DNA of 64,000 nucleotides from Cryptosporidium bovis (lineage: Eukaryota > Apicomplexa > Conoidasida > Eucoccidiorida > Cryptosporidiidae): positions 124,001 through 188,000 of the forward strand of contig VHIT02000033.1 of the NCBI GenBank assembly GCA_009768925.2, given 5' to 3'. Shown here piece after piece: positions 1 to 9,359 of the stretch (position 1 is the stretch's first letter; each line of letters begins with the position of its first letter). The notes under the pieces are model-generated. The model searched no databases, was not told the origin of the DNA, and worked only from the letters and a program-made list of their open reading frames with translations. Both the position numbers and the translations under genes were made by a program.

Positions 1-24
1 ACATATAGATTGAACACATAATTA

Positions 25-39
25 GGCGCCAATTTGGCG
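25..39. promoter_or_regulatory. E2F-like double site
   Basis: AGGCGCC is followed three bases later by TTTGGCG, about 120-135 bp upstream of the start at 159. The same GGCGCC/TTTGGCGC theme recurs before most genes in the window. E2F/DP-like motifs are known to be enriched in Cryptosporidium promoters; function here is inferred. Confidence 0.5.
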
Positions 40-158
40 TCCATTCCACACAAATTTGTATTATTTTGGTCACGGTCAGCCTGAGAACGATTCCAAGTAA
101 ACTGCCAAAAAAAAGAAAAGCTTGTTTGTTGGATAATTATAAGAAACATTCGGAATAA

Positions 159-701
159 ATGGATAAAAAAGAACCCATTGAGTTGATTTCCCAAATAAAA
201 GCCATTTTCTATTTTATCGGAGGTAGTTACATCCATTTTAATGATGATGAAGAGGAACACGATATTTCGGTGATAAAGTGAGTTCGATAATCTTTGTGCA
301 CACACAATTTTTTTGGGTAATTTTTTTAATCTTATGAAAATATACTCAGAGTAAACATTAAGGATTGCAATACAAAAGAAGGTAATTTTAACCCCCTATA
401 CTCATTCACTTCCCACAACTTTCAAAATTTAATTATAGATTGTGTCACCCTCCCACTTATTGAAGAGAGGATTAATAATATACAAGGCGTTGATTATAAT
501 TTAAAATTAATAATTTCAAAAGTCCTCCCTGTAAGTATAAATGGATTAAACGCAATTATTTAACTTCATACTTAGAAAATATTGGTTGAGAACAGAAAGA
601 TTCAATGTAGATTTCTGGGAAACAAGAACTACGTCTACATTGAATTTGAAGAGCTTATGAAATCACTTAGAAACGAGTGTGAATTACTCGAAGTCGAATA
701 G
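159..701 (+). CDS. Small four-exon protein of unknown function (122 aa)
   Basis: The gene is reconstructed from four exons: 159-277, 350-381, 439-530 and 576-701. The introns (72, 57 and 45 nt) have donors GTGAGT, GTAATT and GTAAGT and acceptors CAG, TAG and TAG. Reading frame is kept across all three junctions and the product runs 122 residues to TAG. It starts MDKKEPIELISQIK and ends ECELLEVE. The composition is soluble, acidic and lysine-rich, with no signal peptide or membrane segment. I do not recognise the family. Three introns in a 369-nt coding sequence is unusual in this intron-poor genome, where most neighbours have none. A double E2F-like site lies upstream. The exon model is inferred from splice signals and frame alone; an alternative acceptor two bases downstream of 349 would break the frame. 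Confidence 0.65.
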
Positions 702-1312
702 TTACACTTTTTAAGTACAATTATGAAAAAAAGTTAAATAAAAATGCTCTCAAAAAAAGAGTGGTCTATCCAAATATAAGTTCGAAAAATATAATTAGAA
801 TGTTCAATATTATTAGAGGAACTTAATAAAGAGTTATAAAAGGTATATGTACATTTGTATAATTTTAACTTACACCTTAAATATGTTCTTATCGCATAGA
901 GGAAAATAGTTACTTGGTTTCTTGCAGTATCACCATATATAGGCTTATCTAGCCCATCTAATATTTGTTAGTTAAATACCATTTATTGCCATACTGCTCC
1001 AGTTCAAACCTACAGTTCCTTAAAAACCTTCTGTCATTTAGAATAGCGAGTGAATTCAATGTTAGGACAATGAATTCAAACAGGTGAGTAAAACAAAATG
1101 TCATTAGTCAACTACTTTCTCCAAGAACCTTACAGAACGAAAAATTTTAAAAAATTAACCGAAAAAAATAACCAGCTAGAATCTCAATGTGCTACTTTAC
1201 CGCCCCAATACTTCTCAGCGACTTGAAAAAATGAGCCGATCTTAAGTTGGTATTAAAAAAAAAGGAAAAAAATTTAATTTCAACAAAAAAGTGGTAAAAG
1301 TTCTATCGAATT
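702..1312. other. Convergent intergenic region
   Basis: This lies between the 3' ends of the small four-exon gene and the RING-CH/FHA gene. It is AT-rich. Apart from a possible two-exon microgene at 1070-1226, described separately, I see no RNA gene or long open frame. Confidence 0.5.
1070..1226 (+). CDS. Possible two-exon microprotein or terminal exons of a small gene
   Basis: ATG at 1070 opens exon 1070-1083. A consensus donor GTGAGT follows, then a 52-nt intron ending TTACAG at 1135, and exon 1136-1226 ends in TGA. The result is a 34-residue product, MNSNRTKNFKK...PPQYFSAT. The first exon is also open upstream in the same frame back to a TAA at about 959, so the visible part may be only the 3' end of a longer spliced gene. 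No family is recognised. The good splice signals and preserved frame are the only support, and the region could equally be the 3' UTR of a neighbour. Confidence 0.25.
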
Positions 1313-3526
1313 CTAGGGTTCAAACATATAATGATGCCTTGACTGAGTTTTGTCAATTTGCTTTTCTCTTATTTGGTTTTGTTTGTCTTCTTGATCTGAA
1401 GAATAACCTTCAAACCCTCCTGTGTGAACGAATGAAGTATTAGTAACACTTCTGGCTGAACCTTCAAAGTTGGTATTCACAAAATTTACATTGATTGAAG
1501 AATCAACCGTGAGGTTAATACTCCTTTTACACATTCTAGTCTGCCATTCATTTTTTTCTTCCGGAAATTTCTGTTTTCGTTGTATCGCGCAACTAGTTAT
1601 AGATTGAATGACATTTGAAATAGATTTGTTCGATCTAAAAGTCTTAAATGAGATTAAGGCCCTCCCTATCTGTATTGATAGGCCTTCTTTACCGAGTTTC
1701 AATGGCCTTTTAAGCTCAATTAGAGACCCGAATTTACTTTTCATATCCAATAGACAAATATTATAGGAATTATTGAAGAAGCAGTGTTGGAATTGTGCAT
1801 GTGCTCTGCTAACACTTATCTCGCCTAATCTGATGTCAGAATTGTGTCCTCTACCGATGCAAACTGGTATATTTGACTCCCCAAATGAAACTATGATCTG
1901 GCCCATTTTTGATGAATGTTCACCTTCAATTGGAACGAGAACCATATATGGAAATCTTGGGCGTGGTATTCTGAACAGTGGCATCGCCATTGTTGAATTT
2001 TCTGCTGTAATAACTTGCAGTTGCATCGGAAAACTTACCTTACAAAGCTCGCAATCAAACTTCTTTAGTTGGAGACATGCCGGTGTATTTACTGGATTTT
2101 TTGAAACAGAAATGCGAGATGCCAATCTCTTTAAGATCAACACTAGTTTCCTCTTAATTCTATCACGAATTTGCAAGTAATGGGTGGAACTCTGAACACT
2201 TGGTGACCTTACGAGCTGTCCATAATTAAAACCCTCAAAAACATTATTTCTTCCTGTATGAAGAAGCCAACCTGACGGAATTTCAATACGCGATTCAAGC
2301 CATGTTCTTAGGCATTGTAAATGAACATATTCAAGAGATCCCTTGCAATCACAAGGGCATATTAATGGATTAAATGGTTCATTCGAACTATTGAAACCAT
2401 CTCCATCATCAGAAAGACAAATTCTACAGCATTTTGTTTGTGTATTTTGGTTATTCTCGGAATTTTTATTTTCAATATCGGAATCCTTATTTTCATTACA
2501 TCTATATTGACTTGCCCACATGGGGTCATTTTCGGTGCCGGTTTCTCTATTTTCAGCACTATCATCTTTGGGTTCATGATCAAAAAAGTCTGACAATTTT
2601 CGAAGACTATTTGACTCTTTTATGTTACCTGGCATCTCGTCTTTATTTTCACCAACAAAAGATTTGGTATTTACCAATCCTGAATTTAAAATGCTCTTTG
2701 TGGTACTTTCAGAGAGATCATTGAACGTATCATTTCCTGGCATTAAGTGTGAAATATTAGATTGGATATCACCGTCATCCCGTATTTCTTCAATTAAATA
2801 CCTATTTCCAACAACATTTACTGAAGGAGTCATTCTCAAAAATGAATCTATATCAGTTGCTAAATCATCCCGTCTGGTTAATGGTAGGTATGGCAATTTG
2901 GAACAAACATCAGTTGCTGTCGAAGAAGTGTGAACTATTTCATGAATCAACATTTTACAACGACCTAGCTTAATTATATCTCGCTTAGCCAGGGGTATTC
3001 CTGGAAATGTCTTGGGTGCGACAACCCAAAGACGATTATCTCTTTGTTTATATTTTTTCTCACGAGAGTGAGAATTGCAAACACCAGTTGAATCACCAAC
3101 TTCCGTATTGAATTGAGTCGTTGGATTTGAACTCACTGAGTTGCAATTCAGTGGTTTGTCAAGTATGTTTTTTTCACCCCTCATTGCTTCAATGTACCAA
3201 GAATTCTTTGACAAGTATAATCTTATTGTAGGGTTTAACCTTTTATTGATCTCCATAATTTTTTTGGAAACATCATTTTTTTTTATTTTTTCTCCCTGTT
3301 CCAAATTCTGGATTTCATCGGAGAAAGTGTCTTCAACATCAGGTTGAATCATAAGCTGTCCAGTCTCATTGTCAACGAATAGTAAATATGAATCACAATT
3401 ATCGTCAACAGATACAGAGTAATTGGTTTTTTCTTTCCTTTCATAGTCATATAGTCCATGAGAATCACCTAATGATGTTATTGATTCTATTAATACGGAC
3501 AAACCTCCCCTTGAGTAAAATCCCAT
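1313..3526 (-). CDS. RING-CH (RINGv) and FHA domain protein (737 aa)
   Basis: A probable E3 ubiquitin ligase coupled to a phosphothreonine-reading module. The C4HC3 RING-CH ligands are visible as C367-C370, C392-C394, H402-C405 and the final pair C492-C495. The FHA domain spans about 540-635, with the hallmark GRG (558-560), S571-x-S-R and H576 loop residues. N-terminally there is a conserved-looking block near 165-200 (WVVAPKTFPGIPL, then DIIKLGR) and a long low-complexity, Asn/Asp-rich linker from about 250 to 365. No membrane helices are seen, unlike MARCH-type RING-CH ligases. The last RING pair is displaced by about 86 residues. The start ATG at 3526 is unambiguous. An E2F-like palindrome lies about 190 bp upstream. 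Substrates and binding partner are unknown; the ligase activity is inferred from the fold. Confidence 0.85.
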   Translation of the reverse strand: MGFYSRGGLSVLIESITSLGDSHGLYDYERKEKTNYSVSVDDNCDSYLLFVDNETGQLMIQPDVEDTFSDEIQNLEQGEKIKKNDVSKKIMEINKRLNPTIRLYLSKNSWYIEAMRGEKNILDKPLNCNSVSSNPTTQFNTEVGDSTGVCNSHSREKKYKQRDNRLWVVAPKTFPGIPLAKRDIIKLGRCKMLIHEIVHTSSTATDVCSKLPYLPLTRRDDLATDIDSFLRMTPSVNVVGNRYLIEEIRDDGDIQSNISHLMPGNDTFNDLSESTTKSILNSGLVNTKSFVGENKDEMPGNIKESNSLRKLSDFFDHEPKDDSAENRETGTENDPMWASQYRCNENKDSDIENKNSENNQNTQTKCCRICLSDDGDGFNSSNEPFNPLICPCDCKGSLEYVHLQCLRTWLESRIEIPSGWLLHTGRNNVFEGFNYGQLVRSPSVQSSTHYLQIRDRIKRKLVLILKRLASRISVSKNPVNTPACLQLKKFDCELCKVSFPMQLQVITAENSTMAMPLFRIPRPRFPYMVLVPIEGEHSSKMGQIIVSFGESNIPVCIGRGHNSDIRLGEISVSRAHAQFQHCFFNNSYNICLLDMKSKFGSLIELKRPLKLGKEGLSIQIGRALISFKTFRSNKSISNVIQSITSCAIQRKQKFPEEKNEWQTRMCKRSINLTVDSSINVNFVNTNFEGSARSVTNTSFVHTGGFEGYSSDQEDKQNQIREKQIDKTQSRHHYMFEP

Positions 3527-3990
3527 TTTTCCTGCTTTTTTTTGTTATGGAAGAAGTGCCTTCTATAATATGAATATGTAGTCCATACACATATATATAT
3601 TCTCTTATTGTACTATAGTCGCCAGAAAAGGATTTTTTTATTGGTATCTACCTCTTTTGGAGATTCAACTTTTAATGTATTCCACACAAAAGAGGTGAAA
3701 AAAAAGCCCACTAGTTGGCGCCAATACCCAACATATATATTTACCTTGCACTAACTCCTCGTCTTCAAGGACATATATGTCGCACCTAAATCAAATCTAA
3801 AACATACCCACTGCCCATATTTATTTTAAATATGGGTTGAGTTTTGTAATTATATTTTTTTGTGACACAAACTGTTATCTCATTCAACAAATTTTTTTAA
3901 TAGAAGAGAGCACATGGGTTTGAATAAGGCATACAAATAATTTCAACTTTTGAGTTACCGAAATAGAGATATAATTAAATAACAAAAATC
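3527..3990. other. Intergenic, promoter of RING-CH/FHA gene
   Basis: AT-rich spacer between the RING-CH/FHA start and the Utp7 stop. Apart from the E2F-like palindrome at 3715 I see no gene in it. Confidence 0.5.
3715..3724. promoter_or_regulatory. E2F-like palindrome TTGGCGCCAA
   Basis: A perfect 10-bp palindrome 189-198 bp upstream of the RING-CH/FHA start at 3526. It matches the recurrent GGCGCC element of the window; the binding factor is inferred to be E2F/DP-like. Confidence 0.55.
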
Positions 3991-5574
3991 CTAAAAGGTC
4001 CTGAATATATCAAGTGCATTCCTTACTTTTGTTCCCTTAGTGAACGAGATTTCTTCAAGCTTGTCATTTTCGCTCGAATCCTTTTTTAGTTTCATTTCCC
4101 TTCTAGATCGGGCAATCTCACTTGCCTTTTTTCTTATCATATCCGCATATGATTTTTGTTTGTTCCTCATTAAATTTCCTATTTTCGATCTCCCCCTCAT
4201 CTTCTTGGTATTCTTGTTTTTTGGGGTTTTGCTCGCACTTTTCTCTGGCACTTCTGTGACACGTGGACTTTTATCGATTTTCCCGATAATATTAGGATTG
4301 AGGGTGATTGTTGAGGCACTCAGTTTCTCCAAAAGCATTCTGACCTCCTTGTTTCTCCTTTGCTTAGAATTTTCAAATATATTGCACTCTCTTGAGTCGA
4401 AATTAGGAGAGCCTGCTCCCGGTATAATGATTGTTTCAGCTCCATGTGTATGCCCAATACAGAGAACATCATTCCACGGCTGAAATTTAACTTCAGAAAT
4501 TTTTATATTTGGGTGATTATGAGTCATATATGGGGTCGTTTGTTTTGACTTGGAGAATAAGTCCTTCCAAACTTGTACATGCCCCCCAAAACCCACAGCA
4601 ACAAGTTTGGTTCCGGAAATAGAAACAGATCTTATCGAACTTCCGAATGACTTGTAGTAATATAATGGATGATAATTTGAATATTTTCTTATGTCCCATA
4701 CCTTCCAAGAGTTGTCATTCCCTCCTGTAACTAAACAGTTATTGAAGACATCTAAGGAGGAAATACCACCCTTATGCGAAAATACTTCCATTACTGGAGT
4801 TGGTACATTTGGGGTCCATAGTGAGACAACACCATCACTATGCCCTAAATGTACGACACCATTATATTGATTGGCCTTCATTACATGACACGAACCTTTT
4901 CCTGTTTTATGAACTGCTGGAATCTGTCCTGTAGAAATATCCTGATACTTCAATTCACCAAACTCACCAATACTACATAGTAAAAAATGATAAGGTAAAA
5001 AGTCCAGTTTATATGGACACATTACATGATCACGAATGCAATGAATTTCTATTCCCTCGTTGTTATAAATGTAAATGTATTTCTTTTGGGCAGCTGCAAA
5101 TAACGTATAGTCATGAAGAAATTTGACGTCATTTATTCTTTCATCTTCTATTGGGAGCTCCATTATTATATTTGGAATTCCATTTGAGATATCCAACATT
5201 GAGATATGCCCTTTTTTACCACCAAGCAAAAGCTGGTTTCCGTTCCTTGAATAGTCAATGGAGTAGGGACCATATGACAGATCAAAGGAAAAACGTTTGT
5301 TTGATGCTCCAATACTAATATTTTTTTGCAACTCATTTTGAGAAATTGAATAGCTTTTCTCTATTCCTTCTGTCTCAAGAAAACCACGTGATTCTGGTAA
5401 TAGAATTTCACTTTCAGCTAGCCTCTCCGAGGCCGTATGAAATACTTTTTGTTGGTTTACAAGTTTACCTCTTAACTTTCTATCTTTAAGCCCTTTAAGT
5501 CCATCTAATGAAGTATGACGTCTATATTTGGCAGCGTTAGCTGAAAAAAATTTTTCATTACCTTCTTTTATCAT
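3991..5574 (-). CDS. UTP7: Utp7/WDR46 (BING4) WD40 protein of the SSU processome (527 aa)
   Basis: A nucleolar WD40 protein needed for early 18S pre-rRNA processing within the small-subunit processome. The N-terminal basic arm (about 15-70, KYRRHTSLDGLKGLKDRKLRG) precedes a beta-propeller with blades readable from about 100 to 385. The family-diagnostic BING4CT segment follows at about 360-420, including GHTHGAE, the PGAGSPNFDS block at 385-394, and KQRR...VRMLLEKL. The C-terminus is lysine/arginine rich, as in other members. Length is close to the family norm. The start ATG at 5574 gives the conserved N-terminal arm. This is a strong family call. A GCGCC element lies about 170 bp upstream. 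Confidence 0.93.
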   Translation of the reverse strand: MIKEGNEKFFSANAAKYRRHTSLDGLKGLKDRKLRGKLVNQQKVFHTASERLAESEILLPESRGFLETEGIEKSYSISQNELQKNISIGASNKRFSFDLSYGPYSIDYSRNGNQLLLGGKKGHISMLDISNGIPNIIMELPIEDERINDVKFLHDYTLFAAAQKKYIYIYNNEGIEIHCIRDHVMCPYKLDFLPYHFLLCSIGEFGELKYQDISTGQIPAVHKTGKGSCHVMKANQYNGVVHLGHSDGVVSLWTPNVPTPVMEVFSHKGGISSLDVFNNCLVTGGNDNSWKVWDIRKYSNYHPLYYYKSFGSSIRSVSISGTKLVAVGFGGHVQVWKDLFSKSKQTTPYMTHNHPNIKISEVKFQPWNDVLCIGHTHGAETIIIPGAGSPNFDSRECNIFENSKQRRNKEVRMLLEKLSASTITLNPNIIGKIDKSPRVTEVPEKSASKTPKNKNTKKMRGRSKIGNLMRNKQKSYADMIRKKASEIARSRREMKLKKDSSENDKLEEISFTKGTKVRNALDIFRTF

Positions 5575-5742
5575 TATAAAATATAAAATCGCATTAAAAT
5601 TATAATATATACACCCCTTTATTTCATTTAAAGTACTTTGTTCCTATTTTTAAAATAGAAGAGCCCTACTCCAGGTAAATTTAGTTGGTTTAATTGAATA
5701 CGAATCTACAAAATTTAGCGTCTAAAGTGATTTTCTCTCTTA

Positions 5743-5748
5743 GCGCCT
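5743..5748. promoter_or_regulatory. GCGCCT E2F-like half site
   Basis: TTAGCGCCTTTT lies about 170 bp upstream of the UTP7 start; a weaker TTTAGCGTC lies just before it. Assigned only because the same core recurs in other promoters here. Confidence 0.35.
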
Positions 5749-5861
5749 TTTTCACTGGTGCAGAAAATACATAGGTAAGAAACAAATATATTTTAGTAAA
5801 AACAATAAATGAAATAAAAGTACGTATAATTAAAATTGTGAATGAAATAAAGTGTGTTATA

Positions 5862-7418
5862 TTATTTTATCCTTGAATTAAAGAGTTGCATTTCACTTCC
5901 TGTAATGCCTTCTCTCAGACACTCTGACAATTCTAAATAAGTCATTTTGGAATTTGCTTGAATGCAATAAGAACCGAATACTAAACGATTTTTCCAGTAT
6001 TCTATTTCAGAGTGGTTGTTATTATAGTCACATTTTGTGAGATTCACGAATACTGGAACTTTTGCCGATTTATCTGGAAATCTTAACACATTGATACATG
6101 TATTTGTTCCTAAATGTCTTATAATATTCCCTAATAAAAAAATTAGTTTCTACATCGTAAAAATAGTAAAACTCAACTTACTTTTGCTGTCTATATGAAA
6201 ATATTGTGAATGATTATCGCGGAGACACTTTGAAAGTTCAATATTTAGGGAGTTCTTGTCATTTCCTTTCTCTACAAGTGTCAAGCACAAATCGCTGTTA
6301 TCCAATTCTATTTGAGTTGTTGGTTTGTCAAATGCTCCAATGTCATACAGTTCATTCTCAAACTTTGAAATAAGGAATGACTTTGAATTACAGTTTAATT
6401 TCTCAATTATCTCGTTCCTTTTCTTGATTAAACCTTCAAACACATAATTGGAAGAGGCGTTAATAAAATTTCTTAACTTATCACTATTTTTAATTATTGT
6501 TTCTGCTATATCTTTTTCAATCCAAGATTCTATAAGTAACTCTCTAATCTCAAGTGATGGTTGTGATGTTTCTAATTTTGTAATACCAAATATTAAGTTG
6601 GGAGTTAGTACGACCCTCCCCCCACATCCCCATGTTCTGAGCCCAATGTCTAGATTAATCTTTTCCTTAAAGATCATGTTTATCATGGGATCAGATAGCC
6701 TAGAAATTTTGTCCCACCAGGCCTTTTTAACCGCAAAAATAGGAGAGAAAAACATTGGTATGTTATGATTGGAATTGTGAATATTAAATATTCGAAAATC
6801 TATTTTTGAAAACATCATTTTTGGTGAAAAAACGGAATCATTTGTTGTAAATTTCCACGAATCCTTTTTTAAAACAGTGAAGTTTGGAACTGAAACAGTA
6901 TTGAAGTTGTCGCTTAAGTTTCTCATTATGATTGACATCCAATTTCTCGGGAAAAGGGTTGCAATTGGAACGAACAACAATATATCACCAGTTGCTATTG
7001 ATCCCGCAAAGTTTTGAATGTCACCCGATTCTTGTAATTCTGTTTCAACTATATTAACTAGTGACCCACTTAGTGAACTACTTCTAAGTTCATTTATCCA
7101 TTTATTGTTTTCTGCATGTGTACAGGGTTTAAACAACACTATTATCTCATGAATTAAATTTCTATTTGAAGTTAAAAGCAAACTTTTAACAGTTGTCTCA
7201 AGCAATTCTATATCCTCGCAATTCGGAAGTATTATTACTGTAAATATATTCATATTTGTATAATATCTCCCATATTTATTGTCAGAAACCCAATGCTTAA
7301 TTAGTTCGTTTGGTAAGGTTTGTGAGTCCTTATTTTTCGCACCAAAAACAAAACTGGAACATGCTATCTTGACACATAAACATATATAGAGTAAACCAAC
7401 AAAAATATACAATTTCAT
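5862..7418 (-). CDS. Degenerate polypeptide GalNAc-transferase-like secreted protein (two exons, 501 aa)
   Basis: Two exons, 7418-6182 and 6130-5862, flank a 51-nt intron with donor GTAAGT and acceptor TTATTAG; the frame is preserved. Residues 1-20 form a signal peptide or signal anchor. Residues about 57-280 resemble the GT-A fold of polypeptide GalNAc-transferases: IFTVIILPNCED start, a WW motif at 234-235, and NLDIGLRTWGCGG near 255-267, which lines up with NLELSFRTWMCGG of the complete enzyme encoded at 12799-14721. The metal-binding DxH is absent: a gap-free alignment of 15 residues places P151-I152-A153 opposite D272-S273-H274, and the WGxE portion is also lost. The spliced C-terminus (CINVLRF..., VNLTKCD...) looks like a ricin-type beta-trefoil lectin segment. 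I infer a catalytically dead paralogue that may bind glycans or peptides in the secretory pathway. Confidence 0.75.
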
Positions 7419-7584
7419 TATTTCACAAAAAAAAGAAATGATATTACATGGTAATGGTATGTATTATTACTCATTTAGACATGCTTTGTGTGCATTATTT
7501 TATATATTATAAAAAATAAAGGACCAAATTCAAGAAACATTAATATTAGCTTAGTTATAAAATAACAAATAACAACGAATACAA

Positions 7585-9099
7585 TTATTTTTTATTTCTA
7601 CTAAATTTTGCCAGGAAAAAACCTCGGCAGTTATGACTTTTCTGATTCAGAAATATACATTTGTCAATAATTTCTTTGTCAGAGCTTGCTTCATCTTCAA
7701 TGTGAGAATTGCTCCAATTACTAATAGCCTTGTCAAGCAAGAAATTAAAGTTTGACAGTTTATCGCATTCTTTAAGTGCATTTAACACCACAGAATCATT
7801 TTCTTCCTTAAATATAGAACACGTTGAATAACATACAGTTTCAACCGAGGGAAATGAAGTTAGCGAATGAATAAGCATTTTTGTTTGAAACTCAGATAAG
7901 CTTTTGAGTCTGCCTTTAATGTAATTTTTGTCCATTCTTCCATGTTGTGGTAATCCACTACCTGAACAAGAAGGGTCCAAGAGTATAATACGAGCTTTAT
8001 TTAAGCTATGCCTAAAATTATACCATGGGAGCTCATTACAGTCGTTGTTTTTGAGACTTAAAAAGTCTCTATTCAAAACTTGAATAAAAAATTTTGGCAT
8101 TTTGTTATAATCTAAAAGGTTTACTACCGAATTATTCTCTTCAGTAATTGGATTTTTCTCGAGAAAGATACACCCAGTCTCACTGGATAATATAGAATCA
8201 TTTACCAAGTAGATTTCAGTAACTTCGAAAATTCCCTCCTCCTTCATTATATAAGGACCAGATAAATAAGGAATTTCTGCTAGTCTTTTTAAAAGAGTTT
8301 TAATTCGATTATTGTCCCTATCTAAAGCAATAAGACAGCCATTCTTGTTTAGCATATCAATGGCCTGTATTGATTTACTACCAGGGGCGGAGCATGCATC
8401 CAAAACAATATCTCCAGGAGATATTTTTGCGGATACTACGGAAAAACAGCTTCCTTTATCCTGAAGAACTAGTTTTCCAGATTTTAGTAAGTTGTTTGTA
8501 CTTGGGGTTCTGTCTAGTGACAATGCTCTGGCAATGTCAGGTTGGCAAACTATCAAATTTTCAATATCCTCATCTATGCGGACAAGTTTAGAGAAATCCT
8601 CTTCTATAAATAGATTTGTTCCTCTAATTTGTTCGAAAATAGCGTCTAATACATCGTTAACGGTTGAGATGCTTTGATTTACTCTTAAATATCTTGGGAT
8701 GTGATCTTTTTGTTTATTGTCATCAAGACTTTTTAGTGACTTAGGAAACCGTTTAGAAAGATATTCATACATTTTATCTTTGTTTTTACGAACAAATCCA
8801 GCAAGAGTACCACCTCCTTGTATCTTTAGGTTGCCAAAAAGTTGTTCATAAATGAGTACATACAATAACCAAGTGTTTGAAACGTCACTACCTTTACCTT
8901 TGAATTTTTCAATAACTTTGCACTCCCTCACAATATACTCAATTTCATTTTTCCTGTTGCATACTCCATGAACTAAAGCACTTAACTTTCTTATATTTCT
9001 TGAAAATCTATAATCAGAATACAATACTGACTTAATACCCTGTCTCCCTTTGTCCATTTTTTGCAACACCTTGGCTGCTTCAGAATATAGATTCGACAT
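7585..9099 (-). CDS. RCM1: rRNA (cytosine-C5) methyltransferase, Rcm1/NSUN5 family (504 aa)
   Basis: SAM-dependent m5C methyltransferase expected to modify large-subunit rRNA in the nucleolus. The N-terminus (KMDKGRQGIKSVLYS, residues 14-28) is typical of NSUN5/Rcm1. The catalytic domain shows SAM motif I DACSAPGSKS at 234-243, DPSCSGSG at about 376-383, and CYSTCS near 423-428. These supply the two cysteines used by NOL1/NOP2/Sun enzymes: one attacks C6 and the other releases the product. About 60 residues between motifs I and IV are an insertion rich in Asn and Glu. The start ATG at 9099 is the first in the frame. A TTGGCGCA element lies about 155 bp upstream. Assignment to NSUN5 over NSUN1/2 rests on DPSCSGSG and the N-terminal match. 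Confidence 0.9.
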   Translation of the reverse strand: MSNLYSEAAKVLQKMDKGRQGIKSVLYSDYRFSRNIRKLSALVHGVCNRKNEIEYIVRECKVIEKFKGKGSDVSNTWLLYVLIYEQLFGNLKIQGGGTLAGFVRKNKDKMYEYLSKRFPKSLKSLDDNKQKDHIPRYLRVNQSISTVNDVLDAIFEQIRGTNLFIEEDFSKLVRIDEDIENLIVCQPDIARALSLDRTPSTNNLLKSGKLVLQDKGSCFSVVSAKISPGDIVLDACSAPGSKSIQAIDMLNKNGCLIALDRDNNRIKTLLKRLAEIPYLSGPYIMKEEGIFEVTEIYLVNDSILSSETGCIFLEKNPITEENNSVVNLLDYNKMPKFFIQVLNRDFLSLKNNDCNELPWYNFRHSLNKARIILLDPSCSGSGLPQHGRMDKNYIKGRLKSLSEFQTKMLIHSLTSFPSVETVCYSTCSIFKEENDSVVLNALKECDKLSNFNFLLDKAISNWSNSHIEDEASSDKEIIDKCIFLNQKSHNCRGFFLAKFSRNKK

Positions 9100-9250
9100 T
9101 AATTACGGTCCATATGAAACTACAAGTGTTTCTCTTAAAGGATACTCTATTTATCAACTTATATCTTACAAAGAATATCTTCTTCAGTGAAAAACGTACT
9201 CGCGTGCTTAATCTGAATAGTTACGATATAATCTAATAAATTATAAGTCA

Positions 9251-9258
9251 TTGGCGCA
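9251..9258. promoter_or_regulatory. TTGGCGCA E2F-like site
   Basis: Lies 152-159 bp upstream of the Rcm1/NSUN5 start at 9099. Same core as the other promoter elements in this window. Confidence 0.45.
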
Positions 9259-9359
9259 CTTTTGTTAATAGGAAAAAACGAACAAAAATACTAAAAAAAA
9301 CATATATATATATATAGCTAATAGACTAATAAATAAAATATTGCTTGAAATAGTAGTAA

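Noticed and set aside
1773-2180. 135-codon plus-strand frame antisense to the FHA domain.
   Set aside because: It overlaps the highly conserved FHA coding sequence on the other strand and lacks any recognised feature.
4040-4483. 147-codon plus-strand frame inside UTP7.
   Set aside because: It is antisense to the conserved BING4 region and has a Ser/Leu/Phe-biased shadow composition.
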